Source: Phellopilus nigrolimitatus
Lineage: Eukaryota > Basidiomycota > Agaricomycetes > Hymenochaetales > Hymenochaetaceae
Length of the DNA stretch: 64,000 nucleotides
Direction of reading: 5' to 3'
NCBI GenBank assembly: GCA_021029095.1
Contig: JAJOHG010000042.1
Span: 124,001 to 188,000 of the forward strand
The notes under the pieces were generated by a model. It ran no database searches, was not told the origin of the DNA, and saw nothing but the letters and a program-made list of their open reading frames with translations. The position numbers and the translations under genes were made by a program. Shown piece after piece: positions 22,151 to 34,652 of the stretch. The number at the start of each line of letters is the position of its first letter. The first letter of the stretch is position 1.

Positions 22151-23560
22151 GGAAGGGCATTATTGTCGGCGACCTGAGCACGGACAACCGCTTTGAGTAC
22201 GGGTGGACGTATAGGCTTCCGAGTGAGTAAACAAATGCGCCCATTGCGTAAATTGGTTCCTTATGACTATACTTTTTCATCTTTTTTTGAATATACTTCT
22301 TTTCATGTTTGCGCTAGTTGTTGGTCGGCAAAAAAAAACTGAACATAACATCTAGAGCTGTAGACCTCTCCGCCGTCCGTCGCTCGTTGTGCATCGCGAA
22401 TCTGGGCTGCTGCGCGACAGTCACGCAGGTGCTCCCTCCCGCAGGGCGTACAGCCGACCACCTTCGGGTTCTCTGGCTACAGCGGCACGAATGGGCTCCC
22501 CGCGATCACACAGAAGATCACCGCGGCACGGCGACATGCGCGTGCCCCGAGAGGACGTCATGCGACTTTGCTCCTCAACATCGTCCGCGACATCCCCGAC
22601 ACTCACAACCGTAGGTAAGTCCTCCAACAATCTTTTATTCCGCTTCAGGTCATTTAATAAATACTTTTCAGATATTTTCTCTGGTTTCTGCGACCGTAAC
22701 ACGCCAGCAGCAACCCACGTCATCGAGACGGCTTGCCTGTGTGCAAGAGCGACAATCTCAAAATCCACGGTGGTATGCATGCAGTCAAGTTCAAAGTTGT
22801 CAAGATTCACCAGGTGCATCGTCATCCTCGCCGATATGCCGACATGCCCACAGCGGCTAGTCGAATATCCAAAAATTTGCTTTCCCGCCATGTGCGCTCT
22901 GCTCCATGCTAAATATACAATTTTTTTCGCAGCTGTTCTGATGGGTAAGCGATTCTCGCAGGAGCTGGAGTGCTGAGGGCGGGGAAAGAGGCGAAAGGAG
23001 GTTTTTGGGACTGTCGTGCGCCCTCTCCCGCGCGGGTGTAATAAACGCAGTAGTCGCCCATTTCCCGCAGGAGCTTCGCTTGTCGTCCCTTTCGCTTGAA
23101 GGCAGACTACGCGCGGCCGCCCTCTCGCACAGGTGTGTAGTTGCGCAGCCATCCTTCAGTGCAGGCACATTTCTCGTTGCCCCATCACTCAGGCACGCCG
23201 CTCGCACTCACATTTCTGCGGAGCGGTTTGCGGGCGACATCTCTGCACTCTTCGGAGCAGATGCGCGTGCGCTGCAGCTGGGCCTGCATCGCATATCAGC
23301 TCCAGAGCTGCATGCAGTAGGTGTCAAGTGTCTTGAGCATGGACAGGCTCACATCCAAGAAGCTGCCAGCGTATCATCACCCACGCTGAGCTGCAGGAGC
23401 CTGGATTGGGACCTGGAAATGGGCCAGCCGCAGTGCTGGAGGAGGTTTTCCTCGAGGCACGTAACTCCGAGGAAAATAGGTATAAATGAAAAATCTCTGT
23501 ATGCAGGTGTCTTAATGTACCAAAGTGAATAACAAGAATTGAAAGGAATCATAATGTGCC
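22151..23560. other. Intergenic; short coding-like scraps, no gene
   Basis: Some parts look like eroded coding sequence (for example a frame near 22150-22210 reading GDLSTDNRFEYGWTYRLP, and one near 22450-22520), but nothing continuous or recognisable. It may be further duplicated gene debris. Confidence 0.35.
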
Positions 23561-23784
23561 ATACGTAGCAATGGCCCACAACCAAGGTGTCTTCGAGGCA
23601 CCTGCTTTCGCCATCTGCTTTTCAGTCTCTTCAATCGAAGAAAAGCTTCCACTCATCCAAATGGGGAGAACCCTCCGAATGAGGCCAGCCGCGACATACG
23701 AGTCTAGCTCAATGCGCCTGAGTACCGACAGTTTTGCTTCTCTCTCCCTGCAAACATAGGATTGTTGCCAACCTCTACGGACTA

Positions 23785-23840
23785 GTAACCACCGCGGTTG
23801 CTGGTTACGAGACTGATGCAAACTTCGTAGGGCATATAAA
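23785..23840 (+). promoter_or_regulatory. F-box copy 3 core promoter: palindrome and TATAAA
   Basis: Dyad GTAACC...GGTTAC at 23785-23808 around ACCGCGGT (23791-23798). TATAAA lies at 23835-23840, 44 bp before ATG 23884. The layout is the same as in copies 1 and 2. Confidence 0.5.
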
Positions 23841-23883
23841 CCATGCTTCCAGCTGGGGGATTTGACCTTTCAACCATTCAGCA

Positions 23884-25793
23884 ATGGCTTCCAGAGTTAG
23901 TGTTCACTTCCTATGTTTACCCAGCTGAACGGCAACTCAATCTAATTATCTCTTTGTTTCAGCCGTGTGAATGACTCCGCAGACTCACTTCCAAAGGCAG
24001 TGCCCAACAGCAGTCCAGCAATCCAGCAACGTCTTCCAGCAACTCTAAGGTTCCAGACCGTCAGGTTCCAGACCGTCAATTAAGCCGTCCAGCAATTGTC
24101 TCCAAGGCCCCAGATAAGCAGTCCAGAAAAACAGCAACATCTTCCAACAACTCAGATGAGGTTGTATCTCATCGATTAAGCCATTCAGAAATATCTTTCG
24201 ACGTTTCTGCAGTTCCAGATGAAGTCTGGACCAAGATTGCGCTGTTTTTTGGTCTCGTGTCTCGAACTTGTGTGTGCTTGTGATATATTTACCCAGCTCT
24301 ATAATATTCACCTCTGTTTCAGACATGCAAGTATTTCCGCAACATTTTCATTTCCGACAGAGTCTTCTGGCTACGTCGTCTACATGCACTGGAGCAGGAT
24401 GAAGCACCCAATCTACCTCGCCACATTCCCATCAGCACGCTCACCTTGGCCAAACTGCGCTCCCTGGTTGAAAGTGCACACCGGCGACATCTCAAATGCA
24501 CCAACTCCGCCCCGCTGCAACCGACGCGTGAGGAAAAAGTAGTCCCTCATCATTCAAATTACCGAAAGACGTATTCGGATCTCCACCTCAAGGAACTGCT
24601 CCCTGGTGGTGAGCTCTTCCTTGATGGTTACCCTGGGAGTGAGTTGCACTGTTTCAATGTGCTGGATGGCAAGTGTATTTGGACACACAGGCCAAGTGAT
24701 GATTTGGAAGGTGCTGGCAATCACAAGCCAGATGAGTATTCAGTGAAAACCTTTGGTTACGACATGCAGGCAAATGGTGATGTGCTTGTGCTCGTGGTGG
24801 GCACTTCTCCTGGTAACAGTCGTGACAAAATGTAAGAAATGCAGCATCTGTAGACTACCATATCACACTGATACTTTATTAGGTTCACAACTCTCAAGAT
24901 ATACCAGATTTCACCCCATGTGAATTTGAAGCCAGATAGACTGCATTACAATGAAAAGATGGAACTCCCTTGGCAATCAAATACCATCACTGTTAATTTT
25001 GCAAGGTTAAGTGGTGATACATTAGCAGTCTACGGGACTTGGAAGGACCCAGACTACTCGCATCTCCTGACATTCTGGAAAGAAAAATGCTCTGTCATAA
25101 TTGTTGGGGTGTGTATTGACATCTTACAAAGTGTGAGATGAAATTGACTGATGCTTTTCTATGTAGAGTGTTTTTGACACTGTAGACCTGGTAGACAACT
25201 ATGTCATTTGCGTGCAAGATGAATTTGGGAGAAAATCAGTTGTGGCCATCCTGCTTTCATCTGTACACAGCATTCTGCCTACTGCCACTGGGACTTCAAA
25301 GACACTGACACTCAATGACATTCCACACACCAGATGCCTTGTGCCATCTTACCCTGTGAAATGCATCAATTCAAACATTTGTAACTTCCACTGGAAGTCT
25401 GAAGCTGAAAGAAGATCAAGAGGAATCAATATCACAGTTTCTCAGATTGTAGGGATTGGAAGTGAAAATGTCTTTGTGGTGGACTCTTTTTGCTTGAGGA
25501 CTCGGCTCTTAAATGATGGCATTCCACGCCTCACGCACATCAGGTGTTTGAAGAAAACCTTGGAGTATGCCTATAATAAGATTCTGAAACCGATGGCAAC
25601 CTCACAGGCTGGCTCAACATTCATGCATCGTGATTCGTCCACATGGGACCTTGCTACTATCTCCCATGAGAAAGGGCTGGTGTTGCACACAATCAATAAA
25701 CAAAACGAAATGTCTATGGAATTTTACAGTGGAGCTCTTTATTTCCTGACATATAAGGGTGTTCGTCTCAACATCCAGTTTGCATGTCAGTAA
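23884..25793 (+). pseudogene. F-box protein, family 1 copy 3, 5' part disabled
   Basis: Same five-exon organisation as the intact copy at 61062. Exon 1 23884-23895 (Met-Ala-Ser-Arg) splices to 23963, where codon 8 is TGA (23972-23974) instead of the Trp codon of copies 1 and 2. A second defect is an 11-bp deletion in the F-box near 24258 (the ATGGAAGTCCT of copy 2 is missing), which shifts frame. The C-terminal exons are still open: LLPGGELFLDGYPGSEL, LSGDTLAVYGTWKDPDY, FHWKSEAERRSRGINI, ending at TAA 25791-25793. Exon 2 also has a small direct duplication (two copies of CAGGTTCCAGACCGT). At the site where copy 2 carries the hAT-type element it has a single uninterrupted ATAAGCAG. A shorter protein from a later start cannot be excluded. 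Confidence 0.75.
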
Positions 25794-26513
25794 ACACATA
25801 ACTAGTATTTTAACATAAATTATGACAAACATACGAAAATGCTGTGTGATAAGTTCAAATCGGCAGGCTACAGAATTACATTGACCTATTACGCGCCGGG
25901 AGCGAAACGACCGACCGCACGCGCGCACTTTGTGAATGCGCATTCATACACAGTCAAAGAAGAGGCGTTTGCAACGCGATCGTATGTGTGATAGCTCAAG
26001 CGCAAACTCCAAGACACCTATGCTTGATCATGAGGACATTCTAGTCGGTAAGACAGGACCTTTACCAAGCAAATGATTCAGGAAACTCGATTTAGAACGA
26101 ACGTGATGTATACAAGTAGGATGCGTAAAGTCGACCGAACGTTAGCACAGTCATATTCGATTGTGACTCCCCGTAGCTGCGGAAGTTATTTTTTACATGG
26201 ATATTTAAACAAAGTTCTTCCTCTTTCTCGTTCATCATCTGGTTTTTGCTTTCGAGAATAGAAGTAAAGAATAAGCATGCGGGAATACAAATACATTGCG
26301 TCAAAAACATCAGATCGTGGGCATGAGGCGAAAACAAGGCGAAAACAAGAAGCAGGAAGGCGAGGCGCCGAATTTTACATGAAAATGACTAGGTATGCCG
26401 AACAGAAGAATACAGTAGAAGGCGAAGGAGAAGTGACTGCAATGGGAAAGCGGAAAAAAGAAGGGTGCTGGTCGGTATATAGCCAGGCGATTTTATACGT
26501 GCGCCGGGAGATT
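25794..26513. other. 3' flank of F-box copy 3 and intergenic DNA
   Basis: 25795-25860 (AACACATAACTAGTATTTT...GCTGTGTGATAAGTT) matches 17848-17920 behind copy 2, so the duplication includes the 3' flank. Beyond it nothing is recognised. Confidence 0.5.
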
Positions 26514-28458
26514 TCAAACCTTGCTCTCCTTGTTGTCGCCTGGGGCGGACGAAACGCTGGTCGTGTCGTGTAGATTGTGTTCGATGGCTGGGATATAGAT
26601 AAGAAATAAGAAATCCGATATCATACGGGAAGAAAGCTGTAGCTGGCACTCACTGCGCTGGGTCTGCTGCACCCTCGCATCGCGCTCTTCCCGCGTCACC
26701 GAGCCGAAGAGGACGTCCATCTCTTCCAAGCTGCGGCCCTTCGTCTCCGGGATGACAAGCGAGAACACGAACATGCCGCCGATATTGATCGCCGCGAACA
26801 TCACGAATATTTTCCAGCCGAGGTTCGCAATGATGATCGGCGTCTGCTTGCTCACGACGAAGTTCCAGAGCCACTGGCTGGCACTCGCGAGCGCGAGGCC
26901 GTAGTGCCGCGTCCGCGTGGGGAAGATGTCCGAGACGTATACCCACGGCAGGGGGCCCCAGCCCATGCTGTAGAACGCGACGTAGACGTAGAGCATCGCG
27001 GCCATCGCCTTGGATGCTGTGGGTGGAGCAGCGCCATCGGCGAGTGAAGTGGGAGGCGGGTGCGTCTTCAGGATCGCGCCGATTATGAAGAACAGAGCGC
27101 CCATACCGAAGGCACTGACGGCAAGGGAGAACTTGCGTCCGAGAGAGTCGACAAAAAAGAAGACGAAGATCGCGGTAGCGACCACCTTGACAATGCCGTA
27201 GATTCCGGAGGCTAGCAAGGAGTTCGTCGCACCCTTGTAACCGATCTGGGCGCAGAAGGGCAAATTAAGCCTCCAGTGTTTAATTAATGAAGCGAGGGGA
27301 AGAGGCTACTCACTGCCGTGAATATCTGCGGCGCGTAGTACGAGACTGAGTTCTGGCCGCACCATTGCTGGAAGAGGAAGATCACGAATGCGATCACGAA
27401 GCGCACGAAGTTCCCCTTTCCGAAAAATGCTTCCTTCAGTCCAAGGCCCTTGCGCGCCTCCCTTTCTTCTTCAATCGCGGCCTCGATCTCCGCCATCTCG
27501 TGACGCACATATTCATTGTCGATGTGCTCCTTGCGGAGGAAAGCCAAATTACGGAGCGCCTCGTGCGTGCGACCGCGCGTCGCGAGCCAACGTGGGGACT
27601 CTTTGACGAAGAATAGCCCGAGGCACATGACACCTGCGGGAACGAGCTGGAAACCAAAAGGAATTTGCCAGACGCGCGGGCCAGTTGGGTTGTGTTCGCT
27701 GATGCCAACTGCGACATGAATTATCAAGTCAGACTGTCACATAATCAAAGCAAAACAAAGGAACTGACAATTAATGAAATATGACAACATCACGCCAATG
27801 GCGACCATGATCTGGAATAGACCAGTGATGCGTCCTCTGACTTCCTTGGGCGAACACTCGGAGACATATGCGGGCGCTACTGCAGAGATACCGCCGATAC
27901 CAACACCCGCGACAACGCGACCGCCGTAGATATAGTCGAGCCCTCGTCCGTTAACTCCTGCGATGGTCTGCAAGATAGCGCCGATGACGAAAATGAAAGA
28001 AAATCCAATGAGAGTGTATTTACGGCCGAAGCGGGCTGGTAGAAAAAGGGGAGTCAGGGCTAGTTTTCACTCAATATACGAAGCTAAAGCTCACCAGAAA
28101 TAGGTGCACTGCCCAGTGCGCCAAAGAATGCACCTGCTTGGAGGACAGATACGACGTTGCTTGATACATTGGTAACAGTGCTCGCCGCGATGTTCCCATT
28201 CTCGTCCGCGAGGAAATGCTCTTGAAATGCCTTTTGCGAGACGACACCTCCGGCTACGCCGCTGATATAATATAAATAAAAGTGTTCTGTTACCTCAAAG
28301 CGGACAGACAGTACGTACGTATCGTATCCGAAGAGGATAATACCCCAGTATGCGACGAAAGCGAGGACTGTAGGGGGTAAATGGGTACAGAGCTTTTAGA
28401 TGTTCGAGTGAGACATACAATAGACGCGACTGTTCTTGAATACAGACTGCTTATCCAT
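26514..28458 (-). CDS. MFS sugar/quinate-type transporter (SP family)
   Basis: Plasma-membrane proton- or substrate-driven carrier with 12 predicted helices; the substrate is unsettled (hexose, quinate or a related polyol). Exons on the minus strand: 28458-28419, 28367-28319, 28261-28095, 28035-27769, 27708-27314, 27245-26654, 26587-26514; every phase agrees, about 527 aa. Motifs: FGYDTGVAGG in helix 1, RFGRKYT between helices 2 and 3, GRVVAGVGIGGISAVAPAYV then SECSPKEVRGR around helices 4-5, FQQWCGQNSVSYYAPQIF in helix 7, DSLGRKF between helices 8 and 9, and PETKGRSLEEMD after helix 12. The last intron (26653-26588) is 66 nt and in phase, so its retention would only lengthen the tail. The seven-exon layout is typical of basidiomycete transporters. 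Confidence 0.92.
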
Positions 28459-28570
28459 CGAATATTGTGCAGACGAGCGCTTCCAGACTCTCAAAATACT
28501 CAGGAAATTGGATTCAGGCAGTCGGCAGGGGAAAGACAGGACTTTTAGCGGCCATTCGTCTTCGCCGGTA

Positions 28571-28577
28571 TTATATA
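28571..28577 (-). promoter_or_regulatory. TATA box of the transporter gene
   Basis: TATATAA on the minus strand, about 113 bp upstream of ATG 28458. Confidence 0.5.
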
Positions 28578-31414
28578 CTGAAGTGCCAGCGGTGCCGACT
28601 CCGCTCAGCTGACGACGGATTTAGTAGGAATCACTCGGCAACGCGCGGCATCAGGTCTGAATGCTAGAAATCGCGTCCCGGCCCGCCGGCCCGCCGGTAG
28701 CCGCCTCCAACTCCCAATCGCAATGCTTGAAGAGATCTCTCTCGAGCGCCGCGCAGACGGTGCTCGCAGCGTGCGGGTGCGGGGGTGGGGGTGGGGAAGG
28801 TATGCGGGGAAATAAACAATAAATCATGTGAAATAGGCCAGCCCGAATTTCTTTTCTTTTCTCAGTGGGAAACAGCTTTGGGGATTTGCATATCGCTTTT
28901 CCATGTCCGTCGAGAAGTGCTTAGGCTTCGGCTTCGAGCCTTCGGACTCCGTGAGGACTTGGAAAGCGGAGTGTTTCAAATAGCTTGGATGTCTTCGTAT
29001 TCGCCGGGTTTTGTTCGGTACGTCCCGATATGGCATTCTTCATAGGCATCTTTTTCTCAAGCTAAGCAGACATCCCTGACTTGTTCGCGTCTGGTCTGTC
29101 CACCAGACTCGCGCTACACTGGTTCATTCCAATCCATTAGATAGTTCTCATGGATGCATCCGCATCGTTCTCTCCATGCGCGCCCTGATCGTCAGGTTCC
29201 ATAGATTTCTACATACATTTCTGACCGCGGTAAAACGCGTCGTATGACGCGTTTCAAGTCTCCATTCAATACTCTGACTCTCTGCATGTTCTACTGATCA
29301 AAGTATATGCAGTCCTGCCCCAGTTGCCTGGTCCGCCCGGCCCGCAATCAGTCTTTTGTAAACGCCAGTGACCTCGTTCTCTCTGTGCAGTCGTACCGGG
29401 CCCATTCAAGACTCAGGACTTCCAGGCTCCCCACTTCCCCGTTCGCCCGTCGTTAGCCACCACCCCAACTTTCGTGTGCCTTCCATGTGTCAGCTCCATT
29501 TTGTAGAATCATCCGCACCTTACTCACTTATGCCGCATGATCTTCGCAAGAGCCTCGAATGAATTGTTAACAGAAGATCTGCCGCTATCCCAGAAAAGCA
29601 TAAGCAACCATGTGGACCCCCTCGGCAATCCTTATATCTTTCAAGACAACTCATAAGCTCGCCTAGCAATGTCTGCCAGTCGAGTTCTTCTGCCTGGAAA
29701 ACGCTGTCGGCGCTGGCTGCGCCTGTGACTTCTGTCAGAGTTCGAGGTTAGGATGTGGTTGGTGTCTTCTGTTCTGTCTCCAATTCGTTACAATCAGCTT
29801 GACAAGCTCGATTAGCCATTTGAATGGCCAGATGCTGATACCCAAATTATGCTCTGTACTAGCAGCATTTAAAACGCCGTGCAATTCATTCGCGCTCGTA
29901 AAAAGGAAGCCATGAAACGGAGCTCCAATTTCGTGCCCCAGCCGGCATCTTTATTATCGTCAGAAGCCCGCTCATATCGCAATAAACTTTAGAACACAGT
30001 ATTTCGAGACGCGACTCAGAAACTGCACGGAAGTGGTTTTGTGAGACCCACATCGACAAGCACATGTAGCCCCGAACGATGGATGTGCCGCCGCGCGCCG
30101 AGCGCCGGAAGAAACATGTATAAATGTGCCGTTAGACTGCCGGCCTCCTGGCAGACTGTCCAATCTGGCTCGTAGTTCTGCGCGAAGCTTGTTGGCACTG
30201 GCCGAGGCCCGCGACACTGATATTTTTAAATGTGCTTTAAGCTACAAACTCGAGCCTTGCACGATGATCATCAAGGTTCTCAGACAAGGCATGAAAACTG
30301 GCACGGCTTGAATTGATTTTGTACGCATTTTACAAGAAGCTTGAAGGAAGGAGGTTGCGAACGCTGAAGACACGAGTCGCTAGCTGCAGGAGAAGGCAGT
30401 GTTCAGCAACTGCGTAATGCCGCAAGTACAAACGACACACCATTCTAGCCCATCCAGACCGACCAGTGCCTTCGGATATTGCCTCATGCTCCAATCTCTT
30501 TTTTGAAGTTCTCAATGCCTCCAAAGCGTTCGCAGAATAATAGCAGACCATGTGCATGACTCACACGGCAGCACTACTTACCGCAGCACTCATTTCGAAA
30601 TCTTACGAAACTCGATCGTGCACAATACGAATCAAACGGGCAGGAATGACCATGTCACTCCGCCTTAGCATCTTTCTTGACAGGCAGCCATTTGACAGGA
30701 TTTTTATTATAAAACGACCAGGGAGGTACAACGACCTGAGAAGACACACCAGCATGTCGCATAGCATTAGCATAAGAACCAAGGACGTGAACGTGAACTT
30801 GATGAGGCTACGCACCAAGCAGAGAAGAACCGTGCAGACCCCGACGACAATGAATGTCACACGCAGTGACTGTGCAATGAAGCCAAGGAGGAAGGAAATG
30901 GCCTAATGGATAAACCTCGTGGGTGGCAAAGGGAAAGAGAGAAGTGCAAACAACTGACAGTGCTCCCAACGAGGACATTCCGTACGAGCAACTCGGTGAG
31001 CTTTTGCCCTTCAAAGTCCTAGATCCGCGTCAGTCAGTGGCTAGGTGAACAGATGTAGATTTTAACTTGCGATTTTTCCTTCCACGAGATCTTGAAGCGC
31101 TGTAGCCATGTCGTCGTTGTCACTGTCGTCGTTGCCGTCGTGTAAGTTCCGTAGTGCTGGCACGCGGCAGCTTATCACGCCAACACGTACAAACAATGGA
31201 CGCGTTTCACTTCTTTCATTCTCTACAATCTTTTCCTGCTCTGGACGACCGACGGACTGAACGAACCCGGTATGACCAACAATCTCCGACTCAAGAAAAG
31301 GAACGAGAATGAATACTGAAGCCATCATTCCTCACTTTTAGGCACGATAAGGTCCGCGTCTGCCTCAAAGCGAGCGACTCGGACACCACATCCAATTTCT
31401 GCACACCAATAACT
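28578..31414. other. Long intergenic stretch without a clear gene
   Basis: No recognisable gene. One minus-strand stretch at 30860-30603 encodes a strongly hydrophobic segment (VVGVCTVLLCLVRSLIKF, then LVLMLMLCDMLVCLLRSL) that could be an eroded membrane protein. I cannot find a start or splice pattern for it. The last 170 bp before 31415 form the promoter of the family 2 F-box gene and recur at 33655-33760. Confidence 0.4.
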
Positions 31415-33198
31415 ATGCTAGGAAATTCGAAGAGAATTTTGCTGAAGCCGCCCACGGTGCTCGACATTCCGGAAGTCTTGGATATTATCTCTAGCTTCAA
31501 CGATAGGGCAAGCAACGCACGATGTGCTCGCACGTGTCGCGCGTGGTCAGACGTCGCGCTCAATCACGTATGGCGTGAAAATCCTCCGCTAAAAGCTCTG
31601 CTTGAGCTATTGGTGCCATTGGTGCCCCGCGCTGAAGCATCGGAAGAGAAGAATCGCAAACTGGTGAGTCTCCTACTTTGACAGCGCCTTGAAATTTTCT
31701 GAATGTCTACATGAATAAAATGAAGGTATTTTCGCGGACCATACACCCAAGCGACTGGAAGAGATTCAACTCGTTCGCGAAACGAGTAAAGCATTTCACA
31801 CTCTCGCATTCAGAGTGGTATATGCATGGACGGCTTGAAGGAATGATCCATGATAGTGTGCTCTACGAGGTTTCAATGACGCGGCCAGGCGTTTGTCTGC
31901 TTCCGCGCCTCAAAAACCTTTCTATCGAAGTAGAATCCGAATGTTTTATAGCGTGGCTACAGTGTCCACTACTGTTCATGCACGATGCGCTGTCCACGAT
32001 ATCCATAAAGCTCGATGAAGTCAAGGTCATTGATGCCGCTCTTCCGCTCATCTCGGCTCTTTTAGGAGAGACTCTTTGTCGCTCACCCCATCTCACTCGA
32101 TTCGACCTTTGTGTGCCACTCTCCACTAGGCATATAGAATCTGATCTCGGCGACTTGCTGAAAGGCTTGTTGTGTTTAAAGGAACTTTTTCTTTCCACGT
32201 GTATGCTCACGTCGCAAGTCATCCGTTCCATCGCGAATCTGCCGAGACTCGTGACAATTGGGAGTGTTTGGGATTCATATGGGTCTGAGAATAAACTGGA
32301 TGTCAAGAATTTGCAAGCTCCCGAAACCAAGGTTGCATTTCCGAATTTAGCATTCCTATCTATTCAGAGCCAGGTTTCCTCAATTACGCGCTTTTTCCAA
32401 TCCACGGGCGCCCCCCAGAGTCTTGTCGGTCTCACCATTGACACTCTATTCTCCTACCTACCTTCCGAATTACAGTCATGCCTTGAGGCTCTCGCCATCG
32501 CCTGTCCGATGCTGGAATACCTTGAGTTTACGTTATCCGCCGATCCTCTTGGAACAGATGCGAGTGCAGAATCTATCACTTTCTCTGTCCTTTATCCTCT
32601 CACATCTTTCTTGGTTCTTGCGACATTCAAGCTCGCCTCCGCGTACTGCGTTGATATGGCCGATAGAGAGCTCGTCGGTCTTATAAAAGGATGTAAATTC
32701 TTGCTCAGTTTCCATCTTAATAGCGAGCCGATCTACGACTCGAAAACCTCGCTCACACTGGGATGCCTCGCGTTGCTTGCTCAAGGTGCTGATCAGACAT
32801 ACTTGGACGAACTGAGCGTCTATCTGGATGCTACGAAGACGGATAGCCTCCCCCAAATCACGAAACAAATCACTTTCGAACGAATATCGTTCGGCGCGTC
32901 TCCAGTCTCCAAAACTGACGACTTATTGGTATATCTGAGCCGACTGCTTCACTCGTCTTGCGAAATCGATTGCGATTCCTTCCTGACGCAGGAAGCTTAT
33001 GATATGCTTTCGCATCCCTACAGTCGAGAATTCGATAGAAGAACACAAAAATGGCAGGAAATCAAGAAAGTTCTTCCTCTTCTTAGGAAAGTTCGCCAAG
33101 ATGAGAAGGTGTTCATACAATTGAAAAATGAGGCCGGAGAGGCGGAATCGGACTCGGACTTGGACTCGGACTTGGGTTCGTTAACCGCGGACTTATAA
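31415..33198 (+). CDS. F-box protein, family 2 member A (F-box plus LRR-like repeats)
   Basis: Predicted SCF ubiquitin-ligase receptor. Exon 1 31415-31663 and exon 2 31726-33198; intron GTGAGT...AAG, phase 0, 573 aa. A degenerate F-box lies at residues 15-60 (DIPEVLDIISSF, then ARCARTCRAWSDVALNHVW). The remainder is an irregular leucine-rich array of about 450 residues (for example LLPRLKNLSIEV, SPHLTRFDLCVP, LLCLKELFLSTCMLTSQVIR). The tail is Asp/Glu/Ser-rich. It has the same exon split, just after a conserved '-(E/R)(L/K)L|V' junction, as members B and C. No defects seen. The substrate is unknown. Confidence 0.85.
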
Positions 33199-33654
33199 GG
33201 AGTGGCGTAAACCAAAGGGCAAGACGTAGAAACTGTATGAGCGTATCTCCTTCACGCTTTATGGAAGACATTTTGGCTGACTATGATCAAATCATCTACT
33301 ATTTGCTCTGTACACTTTAGAAATGCTTAAAGGCGCGGTATCACTATCTCTCTTACAAAAGTGCACTTTACCGTGACATCTGAAGTGCAGGAACGAAGTA
33401 ACAATGCGATTCGACTTTGATTGGGCATTCGGAGTGGCATTGGGTCAGCTGGTATGAGGCTGCGGTAAACAGACCTTCGTACGCATTTTGTTGTGTACTT
33501 TGTACTTTCTTTTCCATTCTGTAATTCGCTTTTCACCGCGCTCTTCCTTGTCGGAGAAATGTATTTAGGTATGCTGAAACACCAATATCTTCTGCTACGG
33601 AAGATCAAGAAGACGAGCGAACTCGATACGAAACTACAATATCCGACTGGAGAA

Positions 33655-33945
33655 AAGCAACGAAAACGAAAACTGAGGACGTCGTTCCTCACTTTTAGGC
33701 ACGATTAGGCCCGCGTCTGCCTCAAAGAGCGACTCGGACACATCCATTTTTGCATACTTGATTACACCAAAGCTCCAATACCAGTGCTAGAAAACTCGCG
33801 AAGAAATTTACTGAAGCCGTATAGGACGCTTTCTGCGCGCTAGCGTGTGCTCGGCATTCCGGAATATAGGATATCATTTCTGGCTTCAGGAATAGGGCGA
33901 GCGATGCACCATGTGCCCACACGTGTCGTGCATGAAGTGGTTCTC
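33655..33945 (+). pseudogene. Relic of a family 2 F-box gene (promoter and exon 1 start)
   Basis: 33680-33745 copies the sequence upstream of member A (TCACTTTTAGGCACGAT..GG.CCGCGTCTGCCTCAAAG). 33775-33930 is a corrupted form of its exon 1 (TGCTCGGCATTCCGGAATA..., ...GCGATGCACCATGTGCCCACACGTGTCG). The start codon is lost, there are several indels, and homology ends before the exon border. It lies 0.5 kb behind member A in the same orientation. Confidence 0.75.
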
Positions 33946-34652
33946 AAGAAACTTCTTCAATACCGCGCAGACCTTCCGTCGAGACTCTATCATTTAGGGA
34001 GTTAGGGAGACTGGATGGATTAGGGATTAACTACGCATACCTGTGTAAGAGTGTCAGATAACGAACACGGGCCCGTTAAACGACGTATAAAATCCTTTCC
34101 AGAGTGCTCTCTTCGCTGTTGGTAACCTCATCTCTCTCTACCTCCGCTTCTCTTGCTTTCTGCCGTCGCTATATCGATGCAAAAGGAACCCGTTTTCAAG
34201 AACAGCCGGGTTTATTGTACACTTACTCTCCGCTCTGTTTCATTTTGGTGTTGACGGTTTGTGTTCAAAAAGAGGAGTAACATCTAGCGGGACTCGAAAT
34301 GTATGTACATGGGGAGAGCCACATGGGCAACTGAACAACGTAAATGATGACATAAAATACACGTCCGATTTATGAAGAAACGCAACAAAATTGTCTATAT
34401 TCCAGTGATCATCCAGAATTATCAAGGCGACCTCAGAGGACGTACCGCGCAAAGATAATAAGCCACACCGAACATGGATAGAAAGCATAAGAAGCGATAA
34501 AAATAAGATAGAGGAACAATATGAGAACAGTGTCGAGCTCGAAATTTGGGACGAAGAGAGGATGTGCCGCAACTTGTTCCTCCATATCTGGGGGAAGTAT
34601 AGGTAAAAGCGTGGTCATCCGATTATGATCAAGATGATTACCGCAAGCTCAA
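33946..34652. other. Intergenic between convergent F-box genes
   Basis: It separates the relic from the 3' end of member B. A TATA-containing segment near 34085 (ACGTATAAAATCC) might be a promoter, but no gene follows it. Confidence 0.35.

Noticed and set aside
30603..31014. Possible membrane-protein gene on the minus strand
   Set aside because: Hydrophobic segments exist but in different frames, without a supported intron or start. Mentioned only in the intergenic entry.
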